Assembly: GCA_934255485.1 (NCBI GenBank)
Contig: CAKQOG010000051.1
Span: 1 to 11,099, forward strand
Direction: 5' to 3'
Source: an uncultured Prevotellamassilia sp.
Lineage (GTDB): Bacteria; Bacteroidota; Bacteroidia; Bacteroidales; Bacteroidaceae
DNA: 11,099 nucleotides
Shown here: piece after piece, positions 1 through 6,115 of the stretch
How positions within the stretch are numbered: position 1 is the first letter of the stretch
How the letters are laid out: each line of letters starts with the position of its first letter
The notes under the pieces: model-generated
What the model saw: the letters and a program-made list of their open reading frames with translations, nothing else
Told to the model about the DNA's origin: nothing
The model's database searches: none
Made by a program: the position numbers and the translations under genes

Positions 1-29
1 AAAGAGTCCGGTGCAATACCGAACTCTTT
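1..29 (+). terminator. Hairpin, probable terminator of a gene off the left edge
   Basis: Two 12-base arms (1-12 and 18-29) pair around a 5-base loop. The only mismatch is C8 against A22, which becomes a G-U pair if the other strand is transcribed. The right arm ends in CTCTTT. No gene end is visible inside the window, so the hairpin probably belongs to the transposase gene of the insertion sequence whose end seems to lie at 52-77. This link is inferred. Confidence 0.5.
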
Positions 30-51
30 CTCAAATCGGATAGTTAATAAC

Positions 52-77
52 CTGTCCAACTTTTTGGGGTCATTTCA
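52..77. mobile_element. Probable right terminal inverted repeat of an IS3-type element
   Basis: Read on the minus strand, the sequence begins TGAAATGACCCC and continues AAAAAGTTGGACAG. From memory this closely resembles IS3-family (IS150-like) ends, which start with TG and carry a CCCCAAAAAGTTGGACA core. The TG faces right, so the element body would extend left out of the window, with the hairpin at 1-29 as its transcript end. The other terminus, the transposase and the target duplication cannot be seen here, so this is a partial and tentative call. Confidence 0.42.
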
Positions 78-192
78 AAACCCGCACTTTAAGCCTTGTT
101 TTTCTTAAATTAAATTTGTCCACTTACTTAACTCATGTTTTTGCGTTCACTTACTAAGAGCATACAAAAGCCTCTGTGCAAGTATGCGTATT

Positions 193-292
193 TAGTTAGC
201 GTATCACGGCCGTGATACGTGCGTATCATGGGCGTGATACGGGCGTATCATGAACGCGATACGAGCGTATCACGGGCGTGATACGCTAACTA
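193..292. repeat. Array of four 22-bp palindromic tandem repeats inside a 100-bp palindrome
   Basis: Four units of exactly 22 bases follow each other without gaps: 199-220, 221-242, 243-264 and 265-286. Each starts GCGTATCA and ends GATACG plus one variable base. Every unit is itself a near-palindrome. The first contains a perfect 20-bp palindrome (200-219), the fourth differs only at its centre, and the second and third carry two or three mismatches. The array is flanked by TAGTTA (193-198) and TAACTA (287-292), so the whole 100 bp is also one large imperfect inverted repeat centred at 242/243. It can form four small hairpins or one long one. No coding is visible. It could be a protein-binding array, an intergenic repeat of variable copy number, or a small non-autonomous element. 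Confidence 0.9.
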
Positions 293-515
293 CTTACGCT
301 CTTTGCTTTAGAAGCATACGCTTGTAAGCAGCATAAGGCGCTTATTATCAAGCATTTATACACAACACATCAGCTATAAGCACACCATGTTAAAAAACAA
401 TTTTTAGTTTTGTTGGTACATACATAGCTATTTTTTACTACCAAAAAATGCGATCCCCACTGCTGAGACACCGCATTTTAGCTCTCAAAGCATGGCTTTA
501 TGCTAAAGAAAAGAG
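293..515. other. Intergenic stretch without a gene; one inverted repeat
   Basis: No convincing coding sequence occurs on either strand. The one clear structure is an inverted repeat with 8-base arms AAAATGCG (445-452) and CGCATTTT (472-479), separated by 19 bases. On the minus strand the second arm runs into six Ts, as in a terminator pointing left, but no minus-strand gene lies to its right before fhs. The rest is AT-rich. Confidence 0.55.
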
Positions 516-523
516 TAACTTTG
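516..523 (+). promoter_or_regulatory. -7 element of the fhs promoter
   Basis: TAACTTTG matches the Bacteroidota -7 consensus TAnnTTTG exactly and is followed by CA, as is common. No good TTTG/TTG element lies about 20 bases upstream, so the promoter is incomplete by consensus. Transcription would start near 530, leaving a leader of about 80 bases before the fhs start codon. Confidence 0.5.
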
Positions 524-570
524 CAGTAGAGATTCCATTTCTTTTCACAACATTGGTTCTGCACTTGGAA

Positions 571-592
571 TCTGCACAAAGCAGACTTTTTT
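571..592 (+). promoter_or_regulatory. Small hairpin plus T-run in the fhs leader
   Basis: TCTGC (571-575) pairs with GCAGA (581-585) around an ACAAA loop. One C and then six Ts follow (587-592), and the fhs ATG is 20 bases further on. This is the form of a small intrinsic terminator placed between the predicted promoter and the gene, so it could act as an attenuator. A 5-bp stem is weak. No riboswitch family is recognised around it. Confidence 0.3.
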
Positions 593-611
593 ATCTTATT
601 TTCCATACAAA

Positions 612-2279
612 ATGAAAACAGACATAGAAATTGCGCACAGCACACAGCTGAAACGCATTGACGACGTGGCACGTCAGCTAAACATCGACCCTGAAGAGAT
701 AGAGCACTACGGCAAATATATTGCCAAACTGCCCCTCTCGCTCATCGATGAAAAGAAGAAAGGCAAGCTCATTCTTGTTACAGCCATTACCGCTACTCGT
801 GCGGGCATTGGCAAAACTACAGTGAGCATTGGTCTTGCCCTTGGCCTCAACGCCATTGGTAAAAAGGCTTGTGTAGCTCTGCGCGAACCATCGCTCGGCC
901 CATGCTTTGGCATGAAAGGTGGCGCTGCTGGCGGTGGCTATGCCCAAGTGTTGCCCATGGAGCGCATCAACCTTCACTTCACTGGCGACTTTCATGCCAT
1001 CACCTCTGCCCACAACATGATTTCGGCACTGCTCGACAACTATCTTTACCAACACGAGAAAGAGGGCTTCGGACTGAAAGAAATTCTTTGGCGCCGAGTG
1101 CTCGACGTGAACGACCGCTCGCTCCGTAGTATTGTTACGGGACTTGGCCCATCTACCAACGGCATTACGCAGCAAGGAGGATTTGATATTACGCCTGCAT
1201 CAGAGCTTATGGCCATTCTTTGCTTGGCTAAAGACGAACAAGACCTACGCCGTCGCATCGAAAACATACTCTTGGGCTATACCTACGAGGGTAAGCCTTT
1301 CACAGTGAAAGACCTCGGTGTGGCTGGTTCTATCATGGTGTTGCTTAAGGATGCTATTCAGCCTAACCTTGTGCAAACCACCGAAAACACACCTGCCATT
1401 GTGCATGGTGGCCCCTTTGCCAACATTGCCCACGGCTGCAACTCGTTGGTGGCTACACGCATGTCGATGAGTCATGCCGACTACACCATTACCGAGGCTG
1501 GATTTGGTGCCGACTTGGGTGCAGAGAAGTTCTACAACATTCTTTGCCGCAAAAGCGGACTTGAGCCCGACCTTACGGTTATCGTGGCCACTGCACAAGG
1601 TCTAAAGATGCATGGAGGCGTAGAGCTCGACAAAATTAAGGAGCCTAACGAAGAGGGACTACGCAAGGGCCTTGCCAACCTCGACCGCCACGTAAAAAAT
1701 CTGCAAGGCTTTGGTCAAAGCGTTGTAGTGGTGTTTAACCGCTTTGTGTCTGACACTGATAGCGAGATGCAACTGCTGCGCCAACACTGCGAGCAAACGC
1801 TTGGCGTTCCCTTTGTTATTAACAATGCCTATACCGATGGCGGCGAGGGTGCTAAAGAGATGGCACAACTTGTGGTTGATACCATTGAAAACCACCCATC
1901 TGAAAAACCGCTCTGCTTTACCTACAACGATAACGACCCTATCAAAACAAAAATCGAAAAGGTGGCCAAAACCATTTATGGTGCAGCCAGTGTTACGTTT
2001 GCCAAACCTGCACTCAAACGCATCAAGTTGGCCGAAGAGCACAACATGGCACATTTCCCCGTGTGCATTGCCAAAACGCAGTTCTCGTTTTCGGCCGATG
2101 CTAAGCAATATGGAGCAGTGTCGGGCTTTAACATCCTTATCAAGGACGTGGTGCTCAACGCTGGTGCTGAAATGATTGTGGCTATTGCAGGCGACATTCT
2201 GCGCATGCCTGGTCTGCCCAAAGACCCACAGGCCAACCACATTGATTATGTAAACGGCGAGATTGTGGGATTGAGCTAA
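612..2279 (+). CDS. fhs: Formate--tetrahydrofolate ligase
   Basis: This 555-aa protein is formate-tetrahydrofolate ligase (10-formyl-THF synthetase, EC 6.3.4.3). It joins formate to tetrahydrofolate using ATP in the cytoplasm and feeds the one-carbon pool for purine and fMet-tRNA synthesis. The length is normal for the family. The nucleotide-binding loop is AGIGKTT (residues 64-70), followed by the family signature REPSLGPCFGMKGGAAGGGY (91-110) and FTGDFHAI (123-130). The loop has I where many FTHFS proteins have E (AGEGK); I believe this is usual in Bacteroidales homologues. The ATG at 612 is chosen because the family N-terminus begins just before the residues seen here and the upstream bases are A-rich, as in Bacteroidota leaders; there is no clear Shine-Dalgarno. 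The gene stands alone, with its own promoter element at 516 and terminator at 2307-2353. FolD, the next enzyme of the pathway, is encoded about 6 kb away on the other strand. Confidence 0.97.
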   Translation: MKTDIEIAHSTQLKRIDDVARQLNIDPEEIEHYGKYIAKLPLSLIDEKKKGKLILVTAITATRAGIGKTTVSIGLALGLNAIGKKACVALREPSLGPCFGMKGGAAGGGYAQVLPMERINLHFTGDFHAITSAHNMISALLDNYLYQHEKEGFGLKEILWRRVLDVNDRSLRSIVTGLGPSTNGITQQGGFDITPASELMAILCLAKDEQDLRRRIENILLGYTYEGKPFTVKDLGVAGSIMVLLKDAIQPNLVQTTENTPAIVHGGPFANIAHGCNSLVATRMSMSHADYTITEAGFGADLGAEKFYNILCRKSGLEPDLTVIVATAQGLKMHGGVELDKIKEPNEEGLRKGLANLDRHVKNLQGFGQSVVVVFNRFVSDTDSEMQLLRQHCEQTLGVPFVINNAYTDGGEGAKEMAQLVVDTIENHPSEKPLCFTYNDNDPIKTKIEKVAKTIYGAASVTFAKPALKRIKLAEEHNMAHFPVCIAKTQFSFSADAKQYGAVSGFNILIKDVVLNAGAEMIVAIAGDILRMPGLPKDPQANHIDYVNGEIVGLS

Positions 2280-2306
2280 TAGCAACTACCCTATAACCTA
2301 TAAACC

Positions 2307-2353
2307 AAAAGAGAAACCGAGCGCTTGTAAACAAACTGCTCGGTTTCTCTTTT
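2307..2353. terminator. Strong bidirectional terminator between convergent fhs and the hydrolase operon
   Basis: Two perfectly complementary 16-base arms (2307-2322 and 2338-2353) enclose a 15-base loop. The stem begins AAAAGAGAAACC and ends GGTTTCTCTTTT, so each strand exits the stem in four Ts. It lies 28 bases after the fhs stop. It can also stop leftward transcription from the minus-strand operon that ends at 2615. Confidence 0.85.
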
Positions 2354-2423
2354 ATTATGTTATTAGCTCTGCCCCACACTATTATTAGTTGGATTTGAGC
2401 ATTTTTATTATCATTGTATATGA

Positions 2424-2597
2424 TTATCAACAACATTTAAAACAAATGTATATCAACAGAAATATCGACATACAGAAGCTTTCCGATGCTCGCTCGAAGA
2501 TTTTGGCAATATAGAATATATTGACAACGAATACGGAGAAACAAAAAGAAATGTACATATATGCCCTATCTATGCTTTGAAGCAAATATGGGGATAA
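2424..2597 (+). pseudogene. Possible gene remnant: reading frame without a start codon
   Basis: Frame 2424-2597 is open for 57 codons and ends in TAA, but it has no ATG. Its translation looks like real protein: the middle reads EAFRCSLEDFGNIEYIDNEY, and it ends YALKQIWG. It mixes charged, aromatic and small residues, with ordinary codons. A second + frame entering at 2389 stops at 2512 after QKLSDARSKILAI, so a frameshift is conceivable. I do not recognise a family. The piece sits between the fhs terminator and the end of the minus-strand hydrolase gene. It may be the 3' end of a gene lost by deletion or simply chance; the opposite strand is also open here. Confidence 0.35.
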
Positions 2598-2614
2598 GCA
2601 CATTATCAATATTT

Positions 2615-3385
2615 TTATTTCAACACCTGAAACTTCTGTCGGAGGTGTTGCAAACGCTCTTTGTCTACACAAAACGTGGCTATTTGCTCTCGTTCATCAA
2701 AGCGAAATAGGGGCAGACCATAAGGGTCGATAGCTGCTGTGCCACCATTGTAAAAACACTGAGGGTCGGCCCCCGTGCGGTTCACGCCCAAGCAGTATGC
2801 TTGGTTTTCAATGGCACGTGCGGTGAGCAATACATCCCATGCAGAGCGGCGCGAACTGGGCCAATTGGCTACATAAAGCAACACGTCGTAGGGCGAAGAG
2901 AGCACGTTGCGCGAGGTTTCGGGAAATCGAAGGTCAAAGCATACTTGTGGCATAAATCGTATGCCCTGATAGTCAATAATTACTCGCTCTGAACCTGGCG
3001 AAAAGGTGAGTTGTTCGCCCCCATAGGTAAAAAGGTTGCGTTTGTCGTAAGTGTGGCAAATGCCATTTGGCTCAACAAAGCAAAAGCGATTGCGCCACAT
3101 GGCAGGTGTTTCGGCAACCTCAGCCTCGGGCCATTGGCGCACGGGCAAAGAGCCTGCAATGGCTGCATTGTGCGCTTTGGCTTGACGTTTCATCCATCTC
3201 AAGGCCATGACTGAAAGCTCGGCGGTGTGGAGCGTAGGCGTGGTGATAAAGCCCGTAGCCCACATTTCGGGCAGAACAAAAAGGTCGGTATCGGCAGGAG
3301 CAGCATCCATTAGTTGCTCTGCCCGTTGGCAGTTGGTTTGGGCATCAAGCCACTGTATGTCGAGTTGGATAGCAGTGATTTTCAT
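2615..3385 (-). CDS. Carbon-nitrogen hydrolase, YafV/omega-amidase type
   Basis: This 256-aa cytoplasmic protein belongs to the nitrilase (carbon-nitrogen hydrolase) superfamily. The Glu-Lys-Cys triad is visible: E40 in LPEMWATGF, K115 in YDKRNLF, and C149 in QVCFDLRFPE. The LPEM...TGF, YDKR.LF and CFDLRFPE contexts, together with YVANWP and ARAIENQAYCLGVNR, fit the YafV-like omega-amidase branch. Members hydrolyse alpha-ketoglutaramate or alpha-ketosuccinamate, which recycles by-products of glutamine transamination. The substrate here is inferred from the family, not shown. Its ATG is 9 bases after the stop of the PP2C-like gene, so the two probably share one transcript from the promoter near 4284-4315. 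The leftward transcript would run towards the terminator at 2307-2353. Length is typical for this branch. Confidence 0.88.
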   Translation of the reverse strand: MKITAIQLDIQWLDAQTNCQRAEQLMDAAPADTDLFVLPEMWATGFITTPTLHTAELSVMALRWMKRQAKAHNAAIAGSLPVRQWPEAEVAETPAMWRNRFCFVEPNGICHTYDKRNLFTYGGEQLTFSPGSERVIIDYQGIRFMPQVCFDLRFPETSRNVLSSPYDVLLYVANWPSSRRSAWDVLLTARAIENQAYCLGVNRTGADPQCFYNGGTAAIDPYGLPLFRFDEREQIATFCVDKERLQHLRQKFQVLK

Positions 3386-3394
3386 AATCTTAAA

Positions 3395-4198
3395 TTATAT
3401 TTTTAGGCGTAAATAGCAGCGATCGTCAAACGAGAAGTTTCCCTTCATATAGCATTTTGTAGCAGCATTTTCACGGATGCAAAGAGGGTCAATAGCAAGC
3501 AAATGCTGCAACTGCTGCTCTGTTGCAGACAGTGTACCGGCAAGCAAGGGGTAGCCATCTGAAGCAAGAACAAGCTGTGAGATGCCTGCGGGCAAACTGA
3601 ATTGTGGCACAAGTTTGGGGTCGATCTTTGTGCCATCGAACACGGGATAACGATAGGGATTGAGCGGGTTAGGGTCGTTCTGAAAATTGGTTTGCTCGCG
3701 CAGAGCATCCATTATTAGCCGACGACCCAAGTCGTTTTGCCGTATGTCGCTTGCAGTGTGGCCATGTTGTAAAAGGTAATTTACGGCATCTTGGCGCGCT
3801 TGCGTGAGCACGGTATCTACAAGTTTGGGGTGCGTGTGGGTAGTTCCATTAAAGCGGCACTGGCAGTCACCAATCATCCACACCACACGGCGCTGGGCAC
3901 TATATATAACCGCCGAACATGTGAGCCGATAGGCTGCATTGGCTTGTGCTTCAGACGGATTGTGGGCAGCAAGCACCTGGGTAAAATGGCTAAGCATCTG
4001 CTCTTTGGTGGCATTGTTCTGCAACGTGTGCATGGCATCACACACCAACTGCATGGCTTGACGTCCGCCCGCACGCCCCGCCACCTTTGATGTACTGCCA
4101 TCTACAACCGCAGCAAAGTGATTGGTAACTACCCAACCATCTTCGCAAAGCGAGGCATCGGGACGCTTGCCTCTTATGAATTGTTCGATTATCTGCAT
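3395..4198 (-). CDS. PP2C-like protein phosphatase
   Basis: This 267-aa soluble protein has the ordered motifs of the metal-dependent PPM/PP2C phosphatase fold: an acidic pair near the N-terminus (E19-D20 in SLCEDGW), VVDGSTS with D33-G34, MIGDCQCR with G110-D111, ASDGYPLL with S213-D214-G215, and a final SFDDRCYL with D258-D259. These acidic residues normally hold the two catalytic metal ions that dephosphorylate Ser/Thr. Spacing and several flanking residues differ from classical PP2C, so it is a divergent member whose target is unknown. The frame is open further up and could begin at a TTG at 4225, adding nine residues. I chose the ATG at 4198 because it is the first ATG and sits just before the conserved part. 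It is the first gene of a two-gene unit with the carbon-nitrogen hydrolase. No partner kinase is visible. Confidence 0.68.
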   Translation of the reverse strand: MQIIEQFIRGKRPDASLCEDGWVVTNHFAAVVDGSTSKVAGRAGGRQAMQLVCDAMHTLQNNATKEQMLSHFTQVLAAHNPSEAQANAAYRLTCSAVIYSAQRRVVWMIGDCQCRFNGTTHTHPKLVDTVLTQARQDAVNYLLQHGHTASDIRQNDLGRRLIMDALREQTNFQNDPNPLNPYRYPVFDGTKIDPKLVPQFSLPAGISQLVLASDGYPLLAGTLSATEQQLQHLLAIDPLCIRENAATKCYMKGNFSFDDRCYLRLKI

Positions 4199-4283
4199 AT
4201 TAAAGGGACATGTGATGAACAGCAACGCTTATGATGTGAAAGTGGGTATATCAAAACAAGCATTAATCACATCGTTGCTCATC

Positions 4284-4315
4284 CAAAATTAACGTTTTTA
4301 TAGCATAAACGCAAA
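4284..4315 (-). promoter_or_regulatory. Promoter of the PP2C-like/hydrolase operon
   Basis: On the minus strand a TTTG (4315-4312) is followed, after a 20-base spacer, by TAATTTTG (4291-4284). This matches the Bacteroidota consensus TTTG-N19-21-TAnnTTTG in sequence and spacing. The transcript would start near 4278 and have a leader of about 80 bases before the ATG at 4198. Confidence 0.62.
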
Positions 4316-4333
4316 TAAAACAGAAAAAAGCTA

Positions 4334-4341
4334 TACATTTG
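4334..4341 (+). promoter_or_regulatory. -7 element of the symporter promoter
   Basis: TACATTTG fits the Bacteroidota -7 consensus TAnnTTTG. No matching TTTG/TTG is seen about 20 bases upstream. The predicted start near 4347 leaves a leader of roughly 88 bases before the symporter ATG. Its upstream region overlaps the divergent operon promoter at 4284-4315. Confidence 0.42.
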
Positions 4342-4434
4342 CAACATGTGTTTTCGTAAACATACAATGTATGCCACTTCTTAAAAAATTATATATCATT
4401 CATTAAGCAATAAACACCACATTAACTACATACT

Positions 4435-5793
4435 ATGACAGGACTTAACGACATACTAAGCCTAATAAATAGTTTTCTATGGGGAGCTCCCATGATTGTG
4501 TTACTATTAGGCACTCACCTATACTTGACCATCCGACTGCGCTTTCCACAACGTTATATATTCAAGGCCATACGGCTGAGTGTTACCCACGACAAAGGGT
4601 CGAAAGGCGACGTGAGCCAGTTCTCAGCACTTGCTACAAGCCTAGCTGGAACCATTGGCACGGGCAACATTATCGGGGTGGCAACAGCCGTTACGATGGG
4701 CGGTCCGGGAGCTGTATTTTGGTGTTGGATGACAGGAGTATTGGGCATTGCCACCAAATACTCAGAGGGACTATTGGCCATAAAATACAGAGTAAAAACC
4801 GAAGACGGCAAAATGCTTGGTGGCCCTATGTATGCCATTGAACGCGGACTACACTGCAAATGGTTGGCAGTGTTTTTTGCGTTTTGCACGGTGCTGGCAT
4901 CGTTTTTTATTGGCAATATGATACAATGCAACTCTATCTCAATGCTGCTCGAAGAGGGATACAAAGTGCCTCCAACAGTTACGGGCCTTTGCATTGCGTT
5001 GCTCACATGTGCCGTGATAATGTTTGGTGTGAAGGGTATTGCACGCGTGTGCGAGGGGCTTGTGCCGTTCATGGCATTGTTTTATATTGGCGGTTGCCTA
5101 TGGTTGTTGTTTATCAACCATGCGTATGTATGGCCAGCCTTAAAACTAATTGTTATCGATGCCTTTTCGCCCCAAGCTGCCACAGGTGGCTTTGTGGGAG
5201 CAAGCATGATGTTGGCCATGCGCTACGGCATTGCACGCGGTTTGTTCTCGAACGAGTCGGGACTTGGCTCAGCACCTATCGTGGCTGCCGCTGCACAAAC
5301 ACGCAACTCTGTGCGACAAGCATTAGTTAGTTCAAGTTCGCCCTTTTGGGACACCGTTGTGATATGTGCCATAACTGGCCTTGTGCTGGTAAGCTCTATC
5401 ATGGCAGATCCAAGTATCGATTCTACCGCTGGAGCACGACTTACGAAGGTGGCTTTTGGGCAGATACCCACCTTTGGCCCTTTTGTGCTAACCATGGGCA
5501 TCGTTACTTTCTCGTTCAGCACCATATTAGGATGGAGCTATTTGGGCGAGAAAGCGCTTGAATATCTCTTTGGTAGAAAGGCACGTTACTTATATCGTTT
5601 GTTATGGATTATAGCCACCTTTGTAGGTTCGGTAACTGCCATCAACATTGTATGGAACCTTGGTGACACCTTTAATGCGCTAATGGCACTGCCCAACATC
5701 GTCTCGCTATTGCTACTAACAAAAGTTGTTATAAGCGAAACCCGCCACTACTTATGGGAAAAGCACCTTGACGAAAAAGATGAAGACATTTAA
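4435..5793 (+). CDS. Alanine/glycine:cation symporter, AGCS family
   Basis: This 452-aa inner-membrane protein belongs to the AGCS family (AlsT/AgcS/DagA-like), which imports alanine or glycine with Na+ or H+. Hydrophobic segments alternate with short loops over the whole length. The substrate-site signatures are present: AGTIGTGNI (71-79) and ARGLFSNESGLGSAPIVAAA (267-286), followed by SPFWDTVVICAITGL (302-316). The first membrane segment (LWGAPMIVLLLGTHLYLTIR) and IKYRVK...GGPMY (117-133) are also typical. Length is normal, with no sign of truncation. The exact amino acid cannot be read from sequence. The ATG at 4435 is chosen because SFLWGAPM follows at the usual distance; there is no clear Shine-Dalgarno. 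The gene is transcribed alone, divergently from the PP2C-like operon, and converges on dxs. Confidence 0.93.
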   Translation: MTGLNDILSLINSFLWGAPMIVLLLGTHLYLTIRLRFPQRYIFKAIRLSVTHDKGSKGDVSQFSALATSLAGTIGTGNIIGVATAVTMGGPGAVFWCWMTGVLGIATKYSEGLLAIKYRVKTEDGKMLGGPMYAIERGLHCKWLAVFFAFCTVLASFFIGNMIQCNSISMLLEEGYKVPPTVTGLCIALLTCAVIMFGVKGIARVCEGLVPFMALFYIGGCLWLLFINHAYVWPALKLIVIDAFSPQAATGGFVGASMMLAMRYGIARGLFSNESGLGSAPIVAAAAQTRNSVRQALVSSSSPFWDTVVICAITGLVLVSSIMADPSIDSTAGARLTKVAFGQIPTFGPFVLTMGIVTFSFSTILGWSYLGEKALEYLFGRKARYLYRLLWIIATFVGSVTAINIVWNLGDTFNALMALPNIVSLLLLTKVVISETRHYLWEKHLDEKDEDI

Positions 5794-5812
5794 AAATGGG
5801 GTGAACTACCGC

Positions 5813-5832
5813 TAAGCTAAAGACTTAGCTTA
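5813..5832. repeat. 8-bp inverted repeat after the symporter gene
   Basis: TAAGCTAA (5813-5820) and TTAGCTTA (5825-5832) form a perfect 8-bp stem with a 4-base AGAC loop, 19 bases after the symporter stop. No T-run follows on either strand, so it is not a typical terminator, though it could protect the 3' end of the transcript. It also contains the stop codon of the methyltransferase remnant on the minus strand. Confidence 0.5.
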
Positions 5833-6047
5833 TTGTCGGTAGGCAAAATGGTGTCGAGGTCGTCTTGATAAAAATGTGACTTATTAAAGTGCTCAATAAG
5901 AGGCATAGATTGGTAATAATCGAGTTTTTTACGCATCAATTTATTATTATAAGCTATACCTCCATAAGGGACATTAAAATCACCTTTTTTGCTATATCTA
6001 AACATACCACTATAAGCATAATTCCTTCTAATAATAAAGACATTAAG
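5817..6047 (-). pseudogene. Fragment of a D12-class adenine-specific DNA methyltransferase
   Basis: The minus strand encodes a fragment whose core, SGMFRYSKKGDFNVPYGG and then IAYNNKLMRKKLDYY, matches the central region of D12-class N6-adenine DNA methyltransferases (Dam/DpnM/MboIA type). Those proteins have a (N/S)G(L/M)(F/Y)R-x-N-x-K-G-x-FNVP(Y/F)G segment before the second catalytic block. Similarity continues upstream of the first ATG (6005) into the residues VFIIRRNYAY, so that ATG is not the original start. The N-terminal AdoMet-binding part (FxGxG) and the DPPY catalytic motif are both absent. The frame ends at 5817 with LPTDNKLSL, where the segment leading to DPPY would be expected. 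It is therefore a relic about 75 codons long and cannot be active. It marks a past restriction-modification or solitary methylase gene lost between the symporter gene and dxs. The family call rests on recalled motifs. Confidence 0.68.
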
Positions 6048-6091
6048 AACCCACTTTTGTACATATATGAAGGTTATTAATGTCTTTTTTT
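6036..6091. terminator. Bidirectional terminator between the symporter gene and dxs
   Basis: Sixteen-base arms (6036-6051 and 6072-6087) pair with one mismatch around a 20-base loop. The right arm runs into seven Ts (6085-6091), giving a strong rightward terminator; leftward the exit is TCTTTATTATT, which is weaker. It lies just after the dxs stop (6116) and serves dxs on the minus strand and the symporter on the plus strand. The left arm overlaps the upstream edge of the methyltransferase relic. Confidence 0.75.
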
Positions 6092-6115
6092 ATTCTGAAG
6101 TTTACTACATAGCTT

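Noticed and set aside
199..286. CRISPR array
   Set aside because: The four repeats are contiguous with no spacers and are themselves palindromic, so this is a tandem palindrome array.
478..672. 64-codon minus-strand frame over the fhs leader and start
   Set aside because: It is Cys/Phe-rich, overlaps the fhs start and promoter, and has no recognisable features.
678..1175. 165-codon open frame on the minus strand inside fhs
   Set aside because: It lies wholly opposite a clear, conserved gene, has a low-complexity His/Ala/Arg-rich translation and matches no family I know.
1659..2285. 208-codon open frame on the minus strand over the end of fhs
   Set aside because: It is a shadow of fhs; the composition follows the complement of its codons and no motifs appear.
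2427..2672. 81-codon minus-strand frame over the spacer after fhs
   Set aside because: The translation is rich in Cys, Phe and Ile without motifs and overlaps the end of the carbon-nitrogen hydrolase gene; the plus-strand frame here looks more protein-like.
4199..4225. TTG start extending the PP2C-like protein by nine residues
   Set aside because: An in-frame ATG at 4198 lies just before the conserved region; the extension (MLFITCPFN) looks non-conserved and TTG starts are rare.
4554..5072. 172-codon minus-strand frame inside the symporter gene
   Set aside because: It is a shadow of a conserved membrane-protein gene; its Ser/Pro/Ala-rich make-up reflects the antisense of hydrophobic codons.
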